Shown piece after piece: positions 59,432 to 64,000 of a stretch of 64,000 nt of DNA. Source of the DNA: Nocardia concava NBRC 100430 (lineage in GTDB: Bacteria > Actinomycetota > Actinomycetes > Mycobacteriales > Mycobacteriaceae). Under the pieces are notes generated by a model, which worked only from the letters and a program-made list of their open reading frames with translations, did no database searches and was not told the origin of the DNA. The stretch lies in NCBI RefSeq assembly GCF_000308815.1, contig NZ_BAFX01000104.1, forward strand, positions 37,508-101,507. Reading direction: 5' to 3'. Position 1 is the first letter of the stretch. The number at the start of each line of letters is the position of its first letter. The position numbers were made by a program, and so were the translations under genes.

Positions 59432-60201
59432 GCGCGCACCGCCCCGGCGTCATCGGCGGCGTCGGGGGCGGCGATGGAGGCGGTCAGGCCCTCGGGAACG
59501 GTGCGGACCTCGCCGTCGTCGGCGCGCTCCACCCGGTCGATGGACCCGATCAGCCCGTCGCGCAGGTTGATCACGCGATCGCAGTACCGCACCGCGCCCA
59601 TGTCATGGGTCACCATCACCACGGAGTTGCCCTCCTTGGTGATGTCGGCGAGCAGCTGCAGGATCGAGGCGCCGGTCTTGGAATCCAGGTTGCCGGTGGG
59701 CTCGTCGGCCAGGATGAGCGGCGGGTCCATGATGAGCGCGCGCGCCACCGCGACCCGCTGCATCTGGCCGCCGGAGAGCTCGGCGGGCCGGTGCTCGGCG
59801 CGCTGGCCGAGCCCGACCAGGTCGAGCAGCTCCAGCGCCCGCGGCTTGGCCTTGCGCAATCCGGTGCCGTCCAGCAGTTTCGGGATGGCGACGTTCTCCC
59901 AGGCGGTCAGCGTGGGCAGCAGATTGAAGAACTGGAAGACGAAACCGACCTGGTGCCGCCGGAATTCGGACTGGCGGTCATCGTCGAGGTCGCCGATCTC
60001 CTTGTCCTGGAATCGAATCGAGCCGGAATCCGGGGAGTCCAGTGCGCCGAGCAGATGCAGCAGGGTGCTCTTGCCCGAGCCGGAGGGCCCCACGATGGCG
60101 GTGAACTCGCCCGCGTCGATGCGCAGGCTGATCCCGTCCAGGGCGCGCACGGACTGCTCGCCCACCCGGTATTCCTTGGTGACGTCGGTTAATTCCAGCA
60201 T
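59428..60201 (-). CDS. ABC transporter ATP-binding protein, LolD/MacB type
   Basis: 257 residues. Walker A GPSGSGKST, Q-loop FVFQFFNLLPTLTAWENV, signature LSGGQMQR, Walker B LILADEPTGNLD and H-loop VTHD are all intact. The family usually pairs with FtsX permeases, as here with the gene downstream (4-base overlap). A C-terminal tail of about 30 residues is extra. Confidence 0.93.
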   Translation of the reverse strand: MLELTDVTKEYRVGEQSVRALDGISLRIDAGEFTAIVGPSGSGKSTLLHLLGALDSPDSGSIRFQDKEIGDLDDDRQSEFRRHQVGFVFQFFNLLPTLTAWENVAIPKLLDGTGLRKAKPRALELLDLVGLGQRAEHRPAELSGGQMQRVAVARALIMDPPLILADEPTGNLDSKTGASILQLLADITKEGNSVVMVTHDMGAVRYCDRVINLRDGLIGSIDRVERADDGEVRTVPEGLTASIAAPDAADDAGAVRA

Positions 60202-60241
60202 GGGCCTCTGTTCCCCTCGAGATCGTTACCAGCGAGTAATA

Positions 60242-60574
60242 TCAGCTGGCCAGCGCTCGCGCATGTGGACGGCGCAAATACAGGCGGTCGGTGTCGTAGG
60301 TGTCGAGAATCGCGCGCAGCGCCGGTTGCTCGGTGGCGAGTTCCTGCCAGACCTGGGTCACCGATTTGCCTTGTGCCAGTGCGTGTTCCAGTTTCACGTT
60401 CAGATGGTTCTCCCAGCGGTTGCGCAGCGCGAGCAGCACTCCGTTCGGGCCGCCGAACAGCCGAACCAGGTCGGGTAGACCGTCGAAAATGTTGGGATCG
60501 GCGGGATTTCGGGCCGCCCGGTCGAGGACGGCGTGCAGGATGTCGGTACGAGCGTGGAAATCAGCCCAGGACAT
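60242..60574 (-). CDS. Conserved actinobacterial hypothetical protein
   Basis: 110 residues, mostly helical, no signal or membrane segment. Contains LVRLFGGPNGVLLALRNRWENHL and VTQVWQELATEQPALRAILD. Lies 40 bases upstream of the ABC ATPase gene on the same strand, so it may lead that operon. I recall similar uncharacterised proteins in mycobacteria but no function. Confidence 0.75.
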   Translation of the reverse strand: MSWADFHARTDILHAVLDRAARNPADPNIFDGLPDLVRLFGGPNGVLLALRNRWENHLNVKLEHALAQGKSVTQVWQELATEQPALRAILDTYDTDRLYLRRPHARALAS

Positions 60575-60760
60575 GGCCTCAGCCTTTCTTAGCGCGCCCC
60601 TGCCTTGTGTGCGGGCGCTGATGCCGTTGTCCCAAAACTACGATCGTGCCGAGGTCCTGTCTTCGTGCCGCGGACGCGACTTGTCCTCCTACTCCGGTAG
60701 GAGACCAGCCCCTGCCACCGAACGATGTACGCCGTCTGATTCGACGGATAGCCTTGCAGA

Positions 60761-62101
60761 ATGAACGTGACCAGCGCCACCCCTGAGGCAATCGGGCAGG
60801 TGCGGCAGGAGTTACGGGAGTGGCTTTCGGAGAGTGGCGTCCGGGCCCGCGGTTTCCTGCGCAATCCGGTCGAGGAATACCGGCGCTGGGTGGAGAACAC
60901 CGGGTTCGACTATCCGGTGGCGATGGTGGTGCTGGTCGATCTGATGATGATCACCATCGGTCTGATCTCCTTCGGGCAGCGCGTGGCGGCCGGCTACTCT
61001 CCCGGTGGCCTGGCGTTGGCCGCGCTGGTCATCATCATCATGACCGGACCGCCCTGCGTGGTCCTGAACTTCCCGCCCCGCCCGGCGCTGCTCGTCACGC
61101 TGGCCATGACGGCGGTGCTGCTGTTCGAGACGCAGCCGGTGACATTCGATCTCGCGCCGCTGGTGCTGATCATCATCACCGGCGAGGTCGCCGCCATCAC
61201 GCGCACCGCCTTCGGCACGGTGGTAGGGCTGGCCGCGTTCGCCGAGCTGCTGTTCTTCCGGGTCATCGGGCATGCGGAGGGCGTGGCGTTCCCGTGGTTC
61301 GCGCTGGGCATCCTCTTCGGCTGGTTCACCGGCCAGCTCCTCAACTACCAGCGCCGGTATCTGTATCAGGAGCGCGACTATCAGCACATTCGCGCCCTGC
61401 AGGCGGCCGGTGAGGAGCGTCGGCGCATCGCGCGCGAGGTGCACGACGTCATCGCGCACTCGCTGAGCATCACCCTGCTGCACGTGACCGCCGCCCGGCA
61501 CGCGCTCACCACCGATCAGGATGTCGACGAGGCCGTGGACGCGCTCACCGATGCCGAACGGCTGGGCCGCCAGGCCATGGCCGACATCCGCCGCACAGTC
61601 GGCCTGCTCGACGGTCATCCCGCGTCGGCACGCCCCGAGCCGGGCCTGGACGACATCCCGGATCTCGTCACGGATTTCGTGCGCGCGGGCATGACCATCG
61701 ATTTCCGATCGACGGGCGACCCGACGCAGATCTCGGCCGGACTCGGTCTGGCGGTGTATCGGGTCTGCCAGGAGTCACTGGCCAATATCGCCAAGCACGC
61801 GCCCGGAGCAGAGGCGGAGGTGCGAATGGTATTGCACGCCAGGTACATCGACCTGGCGGTGACCAACACCCTGCCCACCGGCGTGGTCTCGCGGCCCGGG
61901 CGCGGCATGGGCATCACCGGTATGCGCCAGCGCCTGGCCGTGCTCGGCGGCAGCCTCACCGCGGGCGTCGAGGACGAGCGCTGGCAGGTCCGCGCCCGCA
62001 TTCCGACCACCGGCCAGTTCCCCTGTCTCGCCGCCGCCGAGCAGAGCCTGCGCACGGTGCTGACCACCATGAGCCACAAGCCACAGCAGGAGGGTGTGTG
62101 A
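60761..62101 (+). CDS. Sensor histidine kinase, HisKA_3 (NarX/DesK-like) type
   Basis: 446 residues. A cytoplasmic lead (1-50) precedes about five to six membrane segments (50-205). The dimerisation box REVHDVIAHSLSITLLH carries the phosphorylated His. The HATPase part has ESLANIAKHAP (N-box) and GRGMGITGMRQRL (G-box). No large outer domain, so it likely senses within or close to the membrane. Its stop overlaps the response-regulator start (GTGA). The upstream divergent gap is 186 bases. Confidence 0.93.
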   Translation: MNVTSATPEAIGQVRQELREWLSESGVRARGFLRNPVEEYRRWVENTGFDYPVAMVVLVDLMMITIGLISFGQRVAAGYSPGGLALAALVIIIMTGPPCVVLNFPPRPALLVTLAMTAVLLFETQPVTFDLAPLVLIIITGEVAAITRTAFGTVVGLAAFAELLFFRVIGHAEGVAFPWFALGILFGWFTGQLLNYQRRYLYQERDYQHIRALQAAGEERRRIAREVHDVIAHSLSITLLHVTAARHALTTDQDVDEAVDALTDAERLGRQAMADIRRTVGLLDGHPASARPEPGLDDIPDLVTDFVRAGMTIDFRSTGDPTQISAGLGLAVYRVCQESLANIAKHAPGAEAEVRMVLHARYIDLAVTNTLPTGVVSRPGRGMGITGMRQRLAVLGGSLTAGVEDERWQVRARIPTTGQFPCLAAAEQSLRTVLTTMSHKPQQEGV

Positions 62102-62784
62102 TCGACCGTTCGGACGAGGAGTTGATCGGTGTCCTCGTCGTCGACGATCAGGAGCTGGTGCGCGGCGGTCTGCGCCGAATCCTGCGCCGCCGCGATGGTT
62201 TCCTCGTCAGCGAGTGCGCGGACGGCGACGAGGTGCCCGCCGCGGTCGGCGCGCATCGGCCCGATGTGGTGCTGATGGATCTGCGCATGAAGCGGATCGG
62301 CGGCATCGAGGCCACCCGGACCCTGCGCACCGCCGCCGACGCGCCCCCGGTGCTGGTGCTCACCACCTTCGACGATGACCAGCTGCTCTCGGGCGCGCTG
62401 CGCGCGGGCGCGGCGGGCTTCATTCTCAAGGACTCCCCCGCCGAGGATCTGATCCGCGCGGTGCGCACGGTCGCGGGCGGCGGCTCGTGGCTGGACCCGA
62501 CCGTCACCCCGCGTGTCCTGACGACCTACCGTTCGGCGCGTCCCACGCCCGCGGCCAGCGGCAATCGCCTGTCGGAGCTGACCGTTCGCGAGCTCGAGGT
62601 GCTCGAACTCATCGGCCGCGGCCGCCTCAACGCTGAGATCGCGAGCACATTGGGTATCTCGGAAGTAACGGTGAAGAGCCACGTGGGACATATCTTCGGG
62701 AAGCTTGGGTTACGCGACCGCGCGGCGGCCATCGTCTTTGCGTTTGACCACGGCGTAGTGGCACCGGGAGAATCCACCTCGTAG
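62098..62784 (+). CDS. Response regulator, NarL/LuxR type
   Basis: 228 residues from GTG 62098 with GGAGG upstream. The receiver domain has VLVVDDQELVRGG (acidic pocket), the phospho-acceptor Asp in VVLMDLRMKR, and LTTFDD with K in ILKDSPAEDL. The LuxR-type HTH at the C-terminus is LTVRELEVLELIGRGRLNAE...VTVKSHVGHIF. Coupled to the kinase gene. Confidence 0.95.
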   Translation: MIDRSDEELIGVLVVDDQELVRGGLRRILRRRDGFLVSECADGDEVPAAVGAHRPDVVLMDLRMKRIGGIEATRTLRTAADAPPVLVLTTFDDDQLLSGALRAGAAGFILKDSPAEDLIRAVRTVAGGGSWLDPTVTPRVLTTYRSARPTPAASGNRLSELTVRELEVLELIGRGRLNAEIASTLGISEVTVKSHVGHIFGKLGLRDRAAAIVFAFDHGVVAPGESTS

Positions 62785-62840
62785 AGGGTGGGTCGCGGGT
62801 TCTCGTCTGCTTCCCTCCCGAGAGTTGGAGGTTTGACGGG

Positions 62841-64000
62841 GTGGATGCACCGCCATCGCGGGCCGGAAGCAGGTTCGGGCCGTACGAGTTGCGCTCGCTG
62901 CTGGGCAGGGGCGGTATGGGAGAGGTCTACGAGGCCTACGACACCTCCAAGGATCGCGTCGTCGCGCTCAAACTGCTGCCGTCCGAACTCGCGAAAGATC
63001 CGGCCTACCAGGAACGTTTCCGCCGCGAATCGCAAGCGGCCGCCCGGCTGGCCGAACCGCACATCATCCCCATCCACGACTGGGGCGAGATCGACGGTGT
63101 GCTCTACATCGATATGCGGCTGGTGCTCGGGCGCGATCTGCGCTCGCTGCTGGACGAGCTGGGGTCGCTGCCGCCGCTGCGCGCCATGGCGATCATCGAG
63201 CAGGTCGCGGCCGCGCTGGACGCGGCGCACTACTCGGGCCTGGTGCACCGGGACGTCAAACCCGCGAACATCCTTGTCACCGATGCGGATTTCGCATATC
63301 TCGCCGATTTCGGCATCGCGCGGGCCGAGGGCGACTCCACCCTCACCCTGACCGGCACGGCCATCGGCTCCTACGCCTACATGGCTCCCGAACGCTTCGA
63401 CGCGGGTCCGGTCACCGGGCGCGCCGACATCTACGCGCTGGCCTGTGTGCTGCACGAATGCCTCACCGGCGATAAGCCGTTCCCGGCGCACAACATGAGT
63501 GTGCTGGTGCGCGCGCATCTCTCGGAGCCGCCGCCCGCGACGAGCCTGCTGCGCGCCGGGATTCCGCCGCAGCTGGATGCCGTGGTGGCCAAGGCGATGG
63601 CGAAGGATCCGAACGCCCGGTTCTTCACGGCGGGCGAATTCGCCCGTGCCGCACGAATGGCGCTGGCGGGCGGGCAGTTCGCGCCGCCGTCCACGCCGCC
63701 CGGGCAGCCGCGGCCGGGCCGGACCGTACCGCCGGGTCCGCCGGTCGGTATGCCGGCGGGCCGCCGGATGGACCCGCCGCAGGGTCTCGCGGGTGTGCCG
63801 TCGGGTCCCGCCGCGGGTGCGCCTCCGGTTCCGGCGGTGGGTGCGCCGCCGACCACGGTGCTGCCGGCCGGTGATTCCTTCGGGCCGCGCACGACGGTCA
63901 TGCCGGGCGGTTCCGCGGCCGCGCCCTCGGGCCAGCCGACCGGTCGGAATTCCGATCCGACTGTGCGGCAACCGACTCCGCGCCTGACCACGCCGACCGG
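62841..64000 (+). CDS. Ser/Thr protein kinase (Pkn type), 3' end outside window
   Basis: 386 codons visible from GTG 62841, with GGAGG nine bases upstream. The frame is open to the window end. The kinase domain spans about 12-275: glycine loop LGRGGMGEVYEAYD, VALKLL with the ATP lysine, catalytic HRDVKPANIL, ADFGIA and the APE-type MAPERF. A Pro/Gly-rich juxtamembrane linker follows from about 285. A membrane helix and sensor part may lie beyond the window. 56 bases downstream of the response regulator, so possibly co-transcribed. Confidence 0.95.
   Translation, partial: MDAPPSRAGSRFGPYELRSLLGRGGMGEVYEAYDTSKDRVVALKLLPSELAKDPAYQERFRRESQAAARLAEPHIIPIHDWGEIDGVLYIDMRLVLGRDLRSLLDELGSLPPLRAMAIIEQVAAALDAAHYSGLVHRDVKPANILVTDADFAYLADFGIARAEGDSTLTLTGTAIGSYAYMAPERFDAGPVTGRADIYALACVLHECLTGDKPFPAHNMSVLVRAHLSEPPPATSLLRAGIPPQLDAVVAKAMAKDPNARFFTAGEFARAARMALAGGQFAPPSTPPGQPRPGRTVPPGPPVGMPAGRRMDPPQGLAGVPSGPAAGAPPVPAVGAPPTTVLPAGDSFGPRTTVMPGGSAAAPSGQPTGRNSDPTVRQPTPRLTTPT

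Noticed and set aside
1..64000. CRISPR array
   Set aside because: No regularly spaced repeat set and no cas gene. The only tandem repeats seen are in hupB, the 38-residue peptide and the 19-bp pair at 44 kb.

Overview
The window is a high-GC actinobacterial chromosome segment, most likely from Nocardia or a close relative in the Mycobacteriales. I base this on gene order that follows Mycobacterium tuberculosis closely (recalled, not searched): ppk1-mutT1-hupB-leuD-leuC-IclR regulator-tRNA-Glu/tRNA-Gln-gltX-FAH protein-MFS-leuB-serA, then ilvC-ilvN-ilvB-cfp6-like PH protein-DoxX-lppZ-like-gatB. A Lys/Ala-tailed HupB, GTG starts and DivIVA-type proteins fit the same group.

Layout. 1-14.3 kb is the left core block: polyphosphate kinase (cut by the window edge), MutT1, HupB, leucine biosynthesis (leuCD with a divergent IclR repressor, and leuB), two tRNAs, gltX and serA. 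14.5-31 kb is accessory: a flavohemoglobin/DivIVA-domain/single-domain globin operon, a 38-residue peptide made of three 11-residue repeats, an RlaP-type nucleotidyltransferase, a cold-shock protein, a GHKL ATPase fused to a PD-(D/E)XK nuclease, a divergent HxlR/nitroreductase pair, a Tat-exported neutral ceramidase homologue, and an AbiEi/DUF559 protein. 30.5-42.4 kb looks like a defence island. It holds an OLD-family ATPase/TOPRIM nuclease of lower GC, an IS3 OrfA remnant, a ParB-like (DUF6551-type) protein, two C5-cytosine methyltransferases, and a tight operon of GHKL ATPase, PD-(D/E)XK nuclease (DUF4420 type) and Z1-type SF2 helicase. 42.5-45.4 kb has a TetR/SDR pair and two small secreted proteins. 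45.5-60.6 kb returns to core: ilvBNC with a leader peptide and attenuator, a PH-domain protein, ilvD, DoxX, an LppZ-like lipoprotein, a MerR regulator, gatB and an ABC exporter. 60.7-64 kb has a two-component system and a Ser/Thr kinase cut by the window end.

The core genes jointly make branched-chain amino acids (ilvB, ilvN, ilvC, ilvD, then leuC, leuD, leuB) and serine, alongside translation genes (gltX, gatB, tRNAs). The best candidate for an under-described system is the methyltransferase/paraMORC/nuclease/Z1 cassette at 34.2-42.4 kb. It matches the class of GHKL-helicase-nuclease restriction systems proposed by Iyer, Abhiman and Aravind (2008). A separate single-gene GHKL-nuclease fusion lies 13 kb away, between serA and ilvC.

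All calls come from reading the sequence by eye. No alignments or database searches were run, so family names rest on motifs and remembered gene order.
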